The position numbers and the translations under genes were made by a program. A stretch of 64,000 nt of DNA from Macrotis lagotis (taxonomy: Eukaryota; Chordata; Mammalia; Peramelemorphia; Peramelidae), in NCBI RefSeq assembly GCF_037893015.1, contig NC_133662.1:199762550-199826549 (forward strand), in the 5' to 3' direction. Of this stretch, positions 35,830-47,760 are shown piece by piece; the stretch's first letter is position 1, and each line of letters begins with the position of its first letter. The notes below the pieces were generated by a model that saw only the letters and a program-made list of their open reading frames with translations, was not told the origin of the DNA and made no database searches.

Positions 35830-35885
35830 ACTTTCTCTCTCTTTCTCCTGTCTCTCTGTCTTATCCGTGTCTCTGTCTCTTTTTT
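35680..35885. repeat. (TC)n/(TCTG)n tract
   Basis: About 200 bp of nearly pure pyrimidine with CTCTGT and CTCTCT units. The Ser/Leu-rich plus-strand and Arg/Glu-rich minus-strand frames are repeat artefacts. Confidence 0.97.
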
Positions 35886-36150
35886 AGACCTGAACTCAAA
35901 CACTACCTCTAACATTCAGTTATATAATACTAGACTTTACCTCCCTCTGCCTCACTTTCCTCATCTGTAAAATGAGAGAGTTGAACTAAATAAGGAAGTT
36001 AGGCGATACAGTAGAGTGTTAGACTTTGAATCAGAAGCAATAAAGTTCAGAGGGATATGACCATGAGCAAATCACGTATCCTTTATCAAAACCAACTTCC
36101 TCATCTGCAAATGGCCACAATCATTGTTAAGACCATCAAATAAAATAAAA
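35886..36150 (+). repeat. Two MIR SINE remnants
   Basis: First 'agacctgaactcaaacacta', 'tgcctcactttcctcatctg' and 'taaaatgagagagttgaact'. Then 'gagtgttagactttgaatca', 'tatgaccatgagcaaatca' and 'aacttcctcatctgcaaatg'. Both are in sense orientation. Confidence 0.6.
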
Positions 36151-36162
36151 TTTGCAAAGTGC

Positions 36163-36195
<33 letters not shown>

Positions 36196-36203
36196 CATCA
36201 TTA
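36163..36203. repeat. (CAT)n microsatellite
   Basis: ATCATCATCACCATCATCATC-type units, about 13. Confidence 0.95.
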
Positions 36204-36204
36204 T

Positions 36205-37070
36205 ATTGTTGTTTCTTTTAGATAGGCCTTCCAACATTATCCAATGGTCTGATAAATTTACTTGGAAGGAGAAAAAATGTTCAAAAATGCAAGCAAAGAG
36301 GGAGTCCCAGTCATTTCTTTTTTACAACCTTTGGTGAGAAAGAGTATCATAAAATACACATTTTGAATATATGCTATCTATTGATTTTCTCTTCCCCTGT
36401 TGTCCAAGTGAGCACATTGTAGACCTGTCTGCTTTTCCTTCATTCAGAACACCAGATGGCTATGGAAGCACATAATGTACTGTAAACCATTTACTCCTCC
36501 TACTCAAGATGTGTGAACACAAATCTCATGACAAAATTTTACTTAAACTGTCCTACAGCCAAGGCCTGCATGTAATTAATCCAATATATGTCAATAGAGT
36601 GATTGGAAAAGAGTTTATTACAGCACAAACCAAGCTAAAGATCTGAGATCCTCATAATCATAATAATATGCTTGGCAAGTTTGGTACCGTAACCTTGATC
36701 TCTTGCCACCAACCAAATAACTTGCCACAGGCAAGGACAATTTCAAACCCACATGAAAATATGGGCTTTGATTTTTTTCTTATGGATATTCCAGCTAAAT
36801 TGAAATAGACTGAATTGTTACATATGTGCTTAAATAAAACCACATATTTTAGGCACAATTATATTTTCTAGCAGTTCTCACAATGGTATTGTCAAAATTC
36901 AATTCTGTTAGCTTTTTCTGTAAAAAAAAATCCCAGGACAATTAATGAGAATTTCCTTTAGATTTTATAAATTGGCAAGATAGATCTATTCTTTGCAGTA
37001 GCTTCTCTTAAATGTTCTTCATTGTACCAATGCAATAAGCTTTATTATTCTAATTTTACCATTAAGTTTT
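36205..37070. other. No recognised gene or repeat
   Basis: Unique-looking AT-rich DNA. Short frames only. Confidence 0.4.
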
Positions 37071-37229
37071 TGTTGGAAGGGCTTGCTGGAATGCTGCCTC
37101 TACTTTGCCACCATTGAATTCTCTTCAAGCTTCTAGCAACTTCAGATGTTTTTGTTTTCCACGACAAGACCAATTCCAATTTGGTTTTGCTGAAAAAAAA
37201 GTTCTGAATAGACAAGAGAGGCACTAATT
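37071..37229. repeat. Direct repeat, copy B
   Basis: Partner of 35,013-35,168. It holds only this 159-bp piece and no further L1 sequence on either side. Confidence 0.8.
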
Positions 37230-37299
37230 TCTATCAAGTCTCTATAATAAATCTCTACATTTTATGAATTAAATTTGCTTTTAATAGTTTGGATATTTA

Positions 37300-37460
37300 G
37301 AGTCATGAAATATTAGAAGTCATCCAACTCCATCATTTACAGTACAGAAACTAAGGATCTGAGAATTTTAATGACTTGCCCAAGGTAACATGAAAAGAAG
37401 TGGATGATGAACTAGGATATTAATGCAGAGCCATTGACTCCAAATCTAACATTCAACTTG
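37300..37460 (-). repeat. MIR-like SINE remnant
   Basis: 'attagaagtcatccaactcc', 'gaaactaaggatctgagaat' and 'gacttgcccaaggtaacatg' are in antisense MIR order. Confidence 0.5.
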
Positions 37461-37559
37461 GTGTGCAGTGTTTGGCTACTGTAAGATTTTGCTTATCAAG
37501 GAACACTATGTCCACCAACAACAATCATAATATCAGTAATAATTCTTAGCATAAATCGA

Positions 37560-38267
37560 AAGTTAGAAACTGAAGATTTTGAGTTTGAATCTGAATGTCA
37601 CATTGAATCAAGAGATGAAGGGGATACCAATGAATATCTTTGTCTTTCCCAATCAGGATGTATGGAGCATAAGGATAGCAAAAGGAGGATGCAACATTAA
37701 GAGATTTACTGATATCCTGAAATTAAGCTCAAAGAAGAGAAAAACCATTAGAGCAATTAACACCTTTGAAAAACCAGCCACTGGAATCATAAAATACATT
37801 ATAATACATTTAGAAAGCATTTTAAAAAACACATAAAATACTGTAAATCAGCAACAACATGGAATCCACTGCCCTTATTGAGTTATCCAAATGTTATCAC
37901 TTCCTTGAAAAGGAAGATTGTAAGACATTCTTAGTGCACAGGATGAACATGTCAACAACATACAAAAATTCTTTTGGAGCAAAGATACATCACTTCAGTG
38001 AGCAATAGTAATGTTTGAAAATAAGAATATACCATTGGACTAATGTAACTGAAAATTGTTTACGTCTGAGTAGATCTTATGAAATGGCTAAGATCCAAAG
38101 TAGAAACAAAAGGTCATCTGTGAGACAGCTGCACAAACTCAAACTTATGAAGATAAATAAAAACAAGTGGCTAAGTCATGTGAATTTGTCTGTGGAAAAT
38201 GGAAAGGGCCAATATCAATCCAGGACCAGGTACTTCAAAGGAAAGGGGAGGGGTGCTTATAAGGAAA
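37560..38267. other. Unassigned stretch with two modest open frames
   Basis: Two plus-strand open frames (37,579-37,836 and 38,015-38,281) have a fairly ordinary amino-acid mix and little simple repeat. Another frame at about 37,560-37,700 is acidic. I recognise no family. It could be a decayed processed pseudogene or chance. Confidence 0.25.
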
Positions 38268-38373
38268 TAAGAGTTAAGTGACTTACCCAAAGTCACACAG
38301 CTAAGCAAGTACTAAGTGTCTGAGTTTAGATTTGAAATCAGGCCTTTATGACTCTAGGACTATCTAGCTGCCC
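38268..38373 (-). repeat. Old tRNA-SINE remnant
   Basis: 'gagttaagtgacttacccaa', 'agtcacacagctaagcaagt' and 'ctatctagctgccccc' form a diverged antisense SINE. Confidence 0.7.
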
Positions 38374-38985
38374 CCTAAATACAACTCTGTAAATATGCTT
38401 TGAGGATCAAATAAACAGCATTAGAAAAAAAGATGATTATTCCAGAATGAATGGTTGTTCACAACATTAACCAGACATAACATTGATCCACAAACATTTA
38501 AAAAATGCATTTTATTGCCATAACAAATAGAATGGCAGTGCTACATGGAACATACAAACATGCTTTTGGAGTATAGAGTTAATGGAAGAAATAAACATTA
38601 TATAAGAGGAGAATAATATCTATAGCATCCTGTTATCTTCTCCTGAAGTTGTACAGAGGGTGCTCTTGGAAAGTCTTTGGGGGATGAGTATATATGCTAA
38701 TACTTTTTAGACTACCAAAAATATTACATCTACCTATTCAGGACTATATAGATGACTAACTATCCAAGCATAGTTTTACATATAAGAGAATAGAGAGGGA
38801 CTTGTCATAGAACTACTTGTATCTGAAATTCATCAAGATAAAAGCAAAATAATGAGAGAAAGAGATAAAAGATAATCTCAAAGTATTAAATATGAATTAA
38901 ATATGAAAAAATGACTCCAATATAGTTCCTTATCACTGATCATTTTAATCTAAATTCCATCTAAAAAGATGAGAGTGAAATTATT
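38374..38985. other. No recognised gene or repeat
   Basis: AT-rich, no coding signal. Confidence 0.4.
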
Positions 38986-38989
38986 ATTA

Positions 38990-39170
38990 GTGCTTTACAT
39001 ATACCAGCTCATTTACTCATTACAACAGCCTCATGAAATAACTGATATCATCCCCATTTTAAAAATGAGGAAACTGAGTCTGAGAATGTGACTTTCGTAG
39101 TTTTAAGGTTTGTAATAACTGAGACAGGATTCAAACGTAGGCTTTACTAACTGTAATCCACTAAGAAACA
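38990..39170 (-). repeat. MIR-like SINE
   Basis: 'gctttacatataccagctca', 'acaacagcctcatgaaataa', 'ccccattttaaaaatgagga' and 'aactgagtctgagaatg' are in antisense MIR3/MIR order. Confidence 0.65.
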
Positions 39171-41486
39171 TCTCTGGAATATCTGAGGTGTTTTCAGGAA
39201 AGACATTTCCTCCACAAGTTTTGATGTGACTACTGTGTTATTCAGCATCATGTCAATACCTTCAATGGGGTCCCCAGGAACCTGATTGAATAGACACAGC
39301 TGCTTCAAATGCCCTAATCTAAAACTAGGGAGTAGCTTAAGGAGAAGAATAGGTTGCTGTATGTGGTCCTTTTCAGAAACAGATTTGTAGCCATTTCAAT
39401 TCTAATTTACTATAAAGTTGAAACAAAGATCCTCAAAGGATTATTTTTCATTTTATTAAAACAAGAGAGGAAAGAAAGGAGCTATTATCAAATATATACA
39501 GTAAAGATATATAATGATTTCTTGAGAGGCAGAAGCATTGTGTGCTTCCCTGAGTATTTTAGGAATGGATGCTACTGTTTTCCATGGAGCCATTTCTGCC
39601 CCCAGAGAAATCTCCTCTCTAGGTTGTTACATCCATTGTTATTCATATCGCATTTATATGCAGGTTGAGTATTCCTGTAAGACATCCAGAGAACAACTTC
39701 CAGGTGAGATGTTTACAGTAAAATTCTTCCTGACTCACCAGAGGCAGGGTTCTCTTAGGCTTGGATTCATACAGCTGTTAACTATGGAATTCACAGGGGC
39801 CCTGGGGAGAAATGGTAAGGAGCAGTCCAATTCCTCTAAAAAGGACAATTGGCAACATGTAAAATATATATAAAATTGTTAATGCTTCTGAAATCCTCAC
39901 ATACAGGATCGTATATTATTTAGGAACTCTTCACTCAACCACAAAAATATATTTATCCAGTTCAATTGTATTCATTGTAGTGCTTTTTTTTAAATTAAAA
40001 AAAAAGTATTGATGTTATGTACTCGGAACCCTATACTCTTTACAAACTTCAGTTTCTGTCAGGACACACTAAGGAAAAAAATGATAAAATGTTGTAGTTT
40101 GTCCTTGGCAGGTCACCATGTTTTGGCTTGTTTGTTTCTTTTAACACTCAGGGATGCAACTAGAATAGAAAATCTGGGCCTTCATCCTATGTGGCACAAA
40201 ATTTAGTGGGCACTGACAACACTTGCAATACTTCAGGCTGTTAACAATAAACCTTAGCATTTAGTTTGGAAAACATAATTTGTTAATACACGAAGCCACC
40301 AGATGGTGGATGGGTATATAAGCAATCCTGTCATATCCCCTACCCCTACCCCCACCTTAACTTAAGAGTATGCTTCAGGTTTTGGATTTTGTTTTCTTGC
40401 TTTTCCAATGAGAGATATTGCTAGTGTACATAATCCTAATTACAGTTTAGAGTGCTCTAATTCTTGGGCAGCATCACATGAATTCCTTGACCCAATTACC
40501 TCATCAAACTTTATCTGTCCCACTGTGTGCCCTATTTCTTTTTTCTTTTCTTCTTTTCAATGTAAGAGCTATTTTGTATTTCAAAATTTCATTTTATTTA
40601 TGGTTTTAATCATAAATACCTGCTCCCATCAGTGCAGATTACAGTCTATCCATGCCTTCTCACTCTTAAAATTCTTGTATATATTCTTCATAAATTACCC
40701 AGAATTTCTACTCAAGAGACTGAAGAATTTCCTTTCATTCTTTTTGTGCTTTATGGATATGAGAACTCAGGAGATACATTTTAAATTTTGCTTCATAACC
40801 TCCATACCCTTTCCTTCTTGCTCTCAATAAAATTTTTTATGTTATTTCCTATATCCAAACCATCATGGGTTATATTAGAATGCAAGTTTTCTATTAGGAC
40901 ATAAGATTATGGAAGAAAAGGGAAGTTTTTGCCATTATTTATCTCTTAGACAATTGTGTGTATGATCACAAAACTGATAAACACAAACGCACATCCAAAT
41001 CTCCTCCTACTTCATCTTCAATCTTCTTTCCATTCTACTGAATCATCAAAAAATAAAATAAATGCATACATACCTAAGAAATGCTGAGAGTGTGTCATTT
41101 CAGGATTTGGGAAAGGTATTTAAGAAAGTCTTCATGATATTCTTATATACAAAATAGAAAAATGAGCACTTGATTTTACAATAATTCACTCTATTTTATA
41201 GGGTTAAGTAGCCATCACCAAAGTATTTTGATTAAAGGATAAATCATGTTGGAAGGATGTACTCTGTCTTTGATTCTCTCAGTTAACATTTTTATAAGTA
41301 ATAAAAACATAAAAGTCATTCTTGATTCGCATGGAATGCAAATCTGAGGAGGAAAGGGAAATGTTAACCCCCACTACCACCAATTAATGTTAACCAAGTT
41401 TTTACTAAGCTGCCTCCAGCTTGGTCATGGCAAAGTAAACCAGAGACAGAATTTCAGTAAATCAGTGTTTTTAATTTACTTTCTTT
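39171..41486. other. No recognised gene or repeat
   Basis: 2.3 kb of AT-rich sequence. Open frames of 104, 111 and 140 codons at 39,354-40,830 are Phe/Ser/Cys-rich with no motif, most likely chance. Confidence 0.4.
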
Positions 41487-41640
41487 GGGGCCACTAGGTG
41501 GCGCAGTGGATAGAGCACTGGCCCTGGAGTCAGGAGTACCTGAGTTCAAATGTGACCCCAGACACTTCATAATTACCTAGCTCTGTGGCCCTGGGCAAGA
41601 CACTTAACCCCATTGCCTTGCAAAAAATAAATAAATAAAT
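41487..41640 (+). repeat. WSINE1-type SINE
   Basis: GGGGCCACTAGGTGGCGCAG to GCCTTGCAAAAAATAAATAA. The target duplication AATTTACTTTCTTT / AAATTACTTTCTTT is at 41,473-41,486 and 41,641-41,654. Confidence 0.95.
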
Positions 41641-41654
41641 AAATTACTTTCTTT

Positions 41655-42870
41655 ACAAGGAACCAATTTGCAAATTATGGCATTACTCCATTCCTTGAAG
41701 TTATGCTTTTCTGGTGTGGAACCAGAAATTTTTACATAATTATAAGTGGACAGGTAGATCATATAACAATTTGGGGCTTGAGTGATCTTTCTAGGACAAG
41801 CCCACCTTGCAGTACAATACCAAAATTATATCACTTGAGAGCATTCAAGTAAGAGTCCTGTGTGAACAGGTAAGTTGATTGTATAAATTGGGAGTTGCAT
41901 TAAAGTACAGGTTATATTGACACATTTAACTTAACAAAGGCAAATACAATTCCGGGCAGGACCTGGCATGATTGAAGGATGATTTATGTTACTTTGTTTT
42001 CACTGTTTCCCAGGTCTAGAGCCTTCCTGTTAAAAGGATCATTAGAAACCAAATTATTATTATTAGTAGTAGTAGTATTAACTTTGTTATAATCACTAAT
42101 CAATATAAAATCATTACTTTTCCAGAAATAAAGTTATGGAAAGAACCAGGATTCCAATTTTCTTATAGATTAAAATTATGGATCAAACTCACCAACAAAC
42201 TAATAGGTTAATATCCAAAATTTCAATTGAAAAGAGATAGTATAGAACAGAGCTGACTCAACATCTACTCACGTAAAAAAATGTTTGGATATTTTAGTGA
42301 AATAGAGATTCAGTAAATACCAATAGTGTGACATGAATACTTTAAACAAACAAATTAAAAAACTAATTCAGTGGGTTTTCTCTGGTCGCCTCATATAGTT
42401 AACTCTATTCAAAGAGGAAAATCAGAATATTGAGCAGTCTTACGTCATGTGAAAAAATAATTGTTTAAACTTGGAAATACAGCCTTGGAAATAGGCTCAT
42501 TTAAAACATGATAGATCTCTTTGAAAATCTGAAAAAGAATGACATGAGGGAATTATTTTCACCCCCAGAGTGCAGAATAATAATCAACAGAAGAAAGTTA
42601 CAGGCAGGAAGATATTGGTTCAATATAAGGAAGAACTTTCTAATGACTAAAGAAAATGTAGAATAATGGGTTAGAAGACTTATTTTCAAATAGTCTCTTA
42701 ACCTCTGTTTTAGGCAATTCCATAGGACTTGTGAACTATGACAGGGATTTCCAGTCTTTTTCAGTCCTTATGAACTATGTCTTTTAACAAACCATCCCCT
42801 CTCCACTAAATTTGAAAGGTAGTACATTTTAGAGTTTGCCACAGATATGTACATGATTGATTTGAATAAC
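41655..42870. other. No recognised gene or repeat
   Basis: AT-rich, with a short (TAG/TAT)n at 42,052-42,080. A possible remnant of the unassigned interspersed repeat lies near 42,735-42,830. No gene. Confidence 0.4.
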
Positions 42871-42875
42871 GTAAT

Positions 42876-43016
42876 ATAGTTCTTTACCAAAAATTCTCCA
42901 TATTCTCTTTTTTAAAGTAGAATCACTTTTATTTATTGTTAATGATATTTTGTTTTCCAATTATATGCCATAAAACTTTTTCAGAATTCATCCACTTGTA
43001 TATTTATAAGTTGCAC
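42876..43016. repeat. Inverted repeat, left arm
   Basis: 141 bp (ATAGTTCTTTACCAAAAATT ... TTTATAAGTTGCAC) that is the reverse complement of 44,651-44,797 with many matches. It overlaps the 3' end of an antisense L1 fragment. Confidence 0.75.
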
Positions 43017-43772
43017 ATTTATCTATTACCCTTCCTTTCCACCCCTTTCCCCTCAGTGGTAAACAGTCTGGGAAAAGCTGTGCATGTACATTTGTGTTTA
43101 ATATGTTTACATATTAGTCATTTTATGTATGAGGAATTAGGATTAAGAGAAGAGAAGGAAAACCATGGGATAGAAAGGAAAATCATAAGAGAATTTTTTT
43201 TAAATGAACCTAGTATCCATTTAGATTCTGTGGGCTTTTGTTTTGTTTTTTTCCCCCTCTGGATGTGGATGGCATTGTCCATAAAAGGTCTTCCAGGGTT
43301 GTCTTAGATCTGTGACCTGCTGAGAGGAGCTGCATCCATCATAGCTGATCAATTCACAATGTTGTTAATGTGTATGATATTCTCTTGGTTCTACTCTCTT
43401 TGTTCAACATCAGTTTGTTTAATTCTTCCCAATGCTTCTCTAAAGTCTCACCATTCTTTTCTTATGTAAAAATAGTAATCCTTAACATTCATATATCATA
43501 ACTTGTTCCAACCTTCCCACCTTGATGGGCATTCCCTCAGTTTCCAATTCTTTGACACTGCAAAAATAGCTGCTCTCCATATCCTTTTTTTGTTTGTTTT
43601 TTAGGGGGTTTTTGCAAGGCTAATAGGGTTAAGTGGCTTGCCCAAGGCCACACATCTAGGTAATTATTAAGTGACTGAGATCCGATTTGAACTCAGGTAC
43701 TCCTAACTCCAGGGCCAGTGTTCTATCCAGTGTGCCACCTAGCCACCCTCTCTATATCCTTTTGAATAGTTT
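42920..43772 (-). mobile_element. L1 3'-end fragment
   Basis: The plus strand shows the reversed L1 3' UTR and ORF2 end: 'gatattttgttttccaatta', 'ggatgtggatggcattgtcc', 'cataaaaggtcttccagggt', 'attctcttggttctactctc', then 'cttgatgggcattccctcag' and 'tttccaattctttgacactg'. It is split by the SINE at 43,589-43,747. Confidence 0.7.
43589..43747 (-). repeat. WSINE1-type SINE
   Basis: 'gggtttttgcaaggctaata' to 'gtgccacctagccacc'. The target duplication CTCTCCATATCCTTTT / CTCTCTATATCCTTTT has one mismatch, at 43,573 and 43,748. Confidence 0.94.
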
Positions 43773-43774
43773 CT

Positions 43775-44435
43775 CATACTCACTGTGAATAAGCATAACA
43801 TGAACTAAGGAATTGGAGGGTCTACAATTGTGAGCAGAAGAAGATTCTACACTTTCTACACTTACAAAAGCACTGAGATTTCTTCCCATGCAAAAAAAAA
43901 AACTATTCAGTAATAGAATGGAATGCTTCCTACAGTAGTAAACTCTCCATCATTGACAAATTTAAGCAAGGGTTAATGGGAAGCTTCCAGAGATGTTGTA
44001 CATTGACAGGGGTTTCTTTTAATTCTATGATTCTATTAAAGTATACTTAAATTGATAGAGGTGAGAAAGATAAAGCAAGCACAACCTTAAATGTGTACCA
44101 GTAAAGCACTTCTAACTGCCATGTTTCTAGAAATAAACAAATCTGAATCTACTTGAATGGCTGCACATTTAGGTCATGTCTGCATGATAGGAAACTTTCT
44201 GCTAGAGTAAACTGGTAAATAAGAGTCCTTTCATTATTCCTGACAGGGATGCAGGGACAGCTACATGAAGTCATCCTATTTTGTTGAAATTGGAAGAGGA
44301 GGGAGAGGGAGTTGATTTTGCTGAAATTATTGAAAATCTAGTATATTTTTATACTAGGGCATAATACCTGTGTGGGGATACAACGTTTTTCATTCTCTTA
44401 CTTATATATCTTCCATTTCAAAGCATTTTGGAGGA
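43775..44435. other. No recognised gene or repeat
   Basis: AT-rich DNA forming the left part of the inverted-repeat loop. No gene seen. Confidence 0.4.
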
Positions 44436-44439
44436 TCAT

Positions 44440-44620
44440 AGATTGAAAGCTGGAAAAACCTCAGAACTATGAAGACCAAGCTCTTCATTTTACCAATGAG
44501 GAAACAAGATTTATAGTAGTTTGCCCAAGGTTACATGGATAGTAAAACTCTGAGACAGGCTATGAACCCAGATTCTTTGATTCCTAAACCTGTGTCTTTT
44601 TTTCCACTGTACCAAATATA
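44440..44620 (-). repeat. MIR-like SINE
   Basis: 'gattgaaagctggaaaaacc', 'tcattttaccaatgaggaaa', 'gtttgcccaaggttacatgg' and 'gattcctaaacctgtgtctt' are in antisense MIR order. Confidence 0.65.
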
Positions 44621-44650
44621 AACCTTTTTTGCTTCTTTCAATCAAAAATT

Positions 44651-44797
44651 GTGCAACTTATGAATATACAAGTGGATGAATTCTGAAAACCTTTCTAACA
44701 CATGATTGCAAAACAGAATATAATATCAATAAAAATAAATAAAGGTGATTCCTCTTTTAAAAAAGAGAACATGGAGAATTTTTGGTAGAGAACTTTA
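44651..44797. repeat. Inverted repeat, right arm
   Basis: Reverse complement of 42,876-43,016, including a short L1 3' end ('gtggatgaattctgaaaac') and the shared flank 'ggagaatttttggtagagaa'. Confidence 0.75.
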
Positions 44798-44944
44798 TTT
44801 TGCTATTAAGATTAAGCCTGGAGATATCTACGGCAACCTCTAAAATTTAGATCCTTTCAAATTTAATGGAGTGAGGATGGTTTATTATTACTTGATCTTG
44901 TTTGTGGTTTTTTTCCTCTTTTTCCTCTCTAGTGCTTAGGATAA

Positions 44945-45180
44945 GGTGTTATATTGTTGTTTGTCCTTTATTTTTTGTAAGAACCAATGACATCTTTTGA
45001 AGCAGACCAATGACATCTCAGAATGATATCTTGACTTGCTCATGAATTGAATTTAAATGCACTAGTGCGCAAAATGGTTAACCTCATTCTCTTTTCCTGA
45101 GCTATCAAAGTTCAGTGGAAAGACAAAAGTCAAAATGACTGTCAATGAATGGTCTAGGATACAGTGCTTAATGTCTGTAC
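44945..45180 (-). repeat. MAR1-like SINE body
   Basis: 'gttgtttgtcctttattttt', 'ccaatgacatctcagaatga' and 'tcatgaattgaatttaaatg' are the reverse complement of the 3' body seen at 5,370 and 30,300. Confidence 0.6.
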
Positions 45181-45595
45181 ATCCTAAAATATCTCTAAGT
45201 CTATGGCACCTGTTTCAGCTACCTTTGTGGTTCTTGGAACATTCACCCATTCTAGGGAAAGTCTTCACATGCTTAGGGTAAATGTCCCACTAATTCACCA
45301 ACAGATTTGAAGACTATCTGGTTTAGCCTGTTTGATGAGTAGGTTTACATGAATGTCACCACTGTGCAAGCTCGAGCTTCTTGTAGCACAGGTGAACGTT
45401 GGGTGAATCTGGTAAATACCAAAAGTATTCTGAAAAGGATGGACCTGAAAAGGGATCAACAAATAATCTCAACAGGTTCTAGTCCTTCTGAACACCCTAC
45501 ACAAAAATAAATTTTCTGGGAGACAAATAGGAGGGAAAATTGGTCAGTGGTGTAGGAAATGCCGGTGAGGAAGCTCCATTTACTAATGTAGATGT
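45181..45595. other. Unassigned, possibly repetitive
   Basis: It contains 'gcaagctcgagcttcttgta' and 'caggtgaacgttgggtgaat', which read like a dispersed marsupial repeat I cannot name. No gene. Confidence 0.3.
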
Positions 45596-45599
45596 GCAA

Positions 45600-45740
45600 T
45601 AATTTTTCACATTAGAGGTTTTGAGAGTTGTTTGGGGCACTAAGATTAAAGTGATTTTTTTCAAGAGTCATATAATCAGCAAGTGTAAGAGGTAGAACTC
45701 AAACTCTGACTTCAAGTCAGCTCATTAAACTGTCTCCTAC
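45600..45740 (-). repeat. MIR-like SINE remnant
   Basis: 'gcactaagattaaagtgatt', 'agagtcatataatcagcaag' and 'agaactcaaactctgacttc' form a decayed antisense MIR/SINE. Confidence 0.5.
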
Positions 45741-45854
45741 TTTACTTATAAAAATCATATAATTAATGCTTACTGAATGAATGTTTGCTCCATGTTATTT
45801 CTTAATCTGTATAATACATTAAAATGAGATCCTGTTGTATAAGAAAAAAGATCA

Positions 45855-45965
45855 GTAAATAATCATTCATTATGTGCTAGGCAAGAACAAGCAGAACATG
45901 TCTGTCCTCAAGGAGTTTGAATTCTAATGAGGAAAATAACACATAAAAAAAGGAATTGAAGTGAA
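45855..45965 (-). repeat. L2 3' end remnant
   Basis: 'catgtctgtcctcaaggagt', 'ttgaattctaatgaggaaaa' and 'attcattatgtgctaggcaa' are the reversed L2 terminus. Confidence 0.55.
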
Positions 45966-46474
45966 AAAATAGAGAATCAATTTAGAAGTTCCCAATGCAA
46001 ATAACAAATGAACCTTTGGTTAGGACAGATTGTCACTAAGGTTGAATTGATCATATACATATTCAGAGACAGGCCATTAGGTTAAAAAGTCTGATTTTAG
46101 AACTTCCTATATAGCCCCTTTCCCAAAACTTTATTTTTCAAATATACAGCCTAAAATAAGCTAGTAGAGATTCATTCATTTAGGTTGTACTGCCCTGCAC
46201 ATGGTCTTCTGTCAAAATGTAAATAATCCTGGAAGGAGAAACAAACTTAGTCATTTACATATTAGAATGAACTATTGTATAAGAATCCTGCCAAAAATTA
46301 AAGTATTCTGAGTGGGTGGAGTGTCTGAAGATTGGCAGAGTTTAGGAATGGGAGAAGATAGAAAATGCCTGTGATAAACTTTACTTCATATTTTCACAGA
46401 GAAATAGGCCAGAACCTAGTCTTATATTATAGATCCATCTGTTCCTTTAATTCTCTTAGGGATAATAAACATTG

Positions 46475-46710
46475 GTATTTATATAATGCCTCAAAATTCA
46501 CAAATTGCTTTTCATATAACATCTTATTTAAGCTTCATAACAATTCTGCAAGGTAAATAAAAATATCCCCATTTTACAGACATTGAAACTGAGATACAGA
46601 GATATAATAACTTGCTAAGGTAACACAACTAGTAGATGTGAGAAGCAGGATTCCAACTCAGAACTTCCTGGCTTCAAGTTCACATCTTGGTCCCATTACA
46701 CAATATCATA
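46475..46710 (-). repeat. MIR SINE
   Basis: 'atttatataatgcctcaaaa', 'cattttacagacattgaaac', 'tgagatacagagatataata' and 'acttgctaaggtaacacaac' give a long antisense MIR. Confidence 0.7.
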
Positions 46711-46714
46711 AGAA

Positions 46715-47520
46715 TTAGAACATTTCAAATGTCTCATGTTATCAATGCAAATTGCTTTTTCTTTCATTTTTAAAATACGATATTATCACATTATATATGC
46801 CATATATGGTATTCATTCAAAGATAAGAAAGTAAGACCCTTTGCCTGCAGTACTGATTATATAAAAACATGGATGGTTTCACAAAGGAAATGATTATATA
46901 AAAATTCTCTTTCCATAAGGCCAATTGCAGTATCCTAGATTTGCCACCAAGCCTACCAATCTGCAGGTGCATAAATGAGATTGCATAAGGATCATAAAAA
47001 TAAAATAAAGTAAATTTTACTAGTGTGAAATTTCTTCTTGAAGTCCTGACCTGTATTTCATGAATATGGAAGAAGATAGTCCCAGAAAAGTACAATTTAC
47101 TGAAATGGGCTATTAAGGAAGGTAGTGGCCTGAGTTATGATATATTGAAATGACCTTTACTGTTTTAAGGTAGAAATCTCATTTCTGTTTCTGGTCATGG
47201 AGATATTATGAATTTCCACTGGAGAACCCAACTAAGCTATAGCATTCAGGGAGCACCCTTTACCCTAAGATAGGAATTTAACCCATATATTAAAAGGGAA
47301 AATGGACCCATAAAAATTGTAGGCAATGATACAATCAAGCCAAACAAACATTAATATTTTATGTGACTGAATAAATGGTTAGTTTTGATCCAGGTGTTTG
47401 ACCTTTCATTTCACCCTAATAGCAACCATGAAATTGCTTAATTATAAGGTTTTGTTAAATTGAACCTTTAGAAACATTATCAAAGGACATATTTTTCAGT
47501 AACATGACTAAATAACAACT
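46715..47520. other. No recognised gene or repeat
   Basis: AT-rich. A 92-codon minus-strand frame at 46,817-47,095 has no motif. Confidence 0.4.
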
Positions 47521-47760
47521 CATATTCATATAGCACTTTCAAACTATGAAAATATTTAACTGAAAGCATTATAGTAAAATTCTTGTAGTGCTACAAGATA
47601 GTTACTATCAACATTAATTTTCCCCATTTTACAAATGAGGAACATAGGCTCACTATAAATAAAGTATTTTTCAAGATTATGGAGCTAATATGTATTTGAT
47701 TCAGGACAAAAATTCAGGTCTTGAAGCCTAATGACTTTACACTGAACCAAGCTGCCTATG
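47520..47760 (-). repeat. MIR SINE
   Basis: 'tcatattcatatagcacttt', 'ttccccattttacaaatgag', 'gaacataggctcactataaa' and 'taatgactttacactgaacc' are in antisense MIR order. Confidence 0.7.

Noticed and set aside
35592..35970. Ser/Leu-rich plus-strand and Arg/Glu-rich minus-strand frames
   Set aside because: They cover a SINE end and the (TC)n tract.
40408..40830. 140-codon frame, Cys/Phe/Ser-rich
   Set aside because: Composition fits AT-rich non-coding DNA, with no motif, no repeat family match and no neighbouring exon signal.
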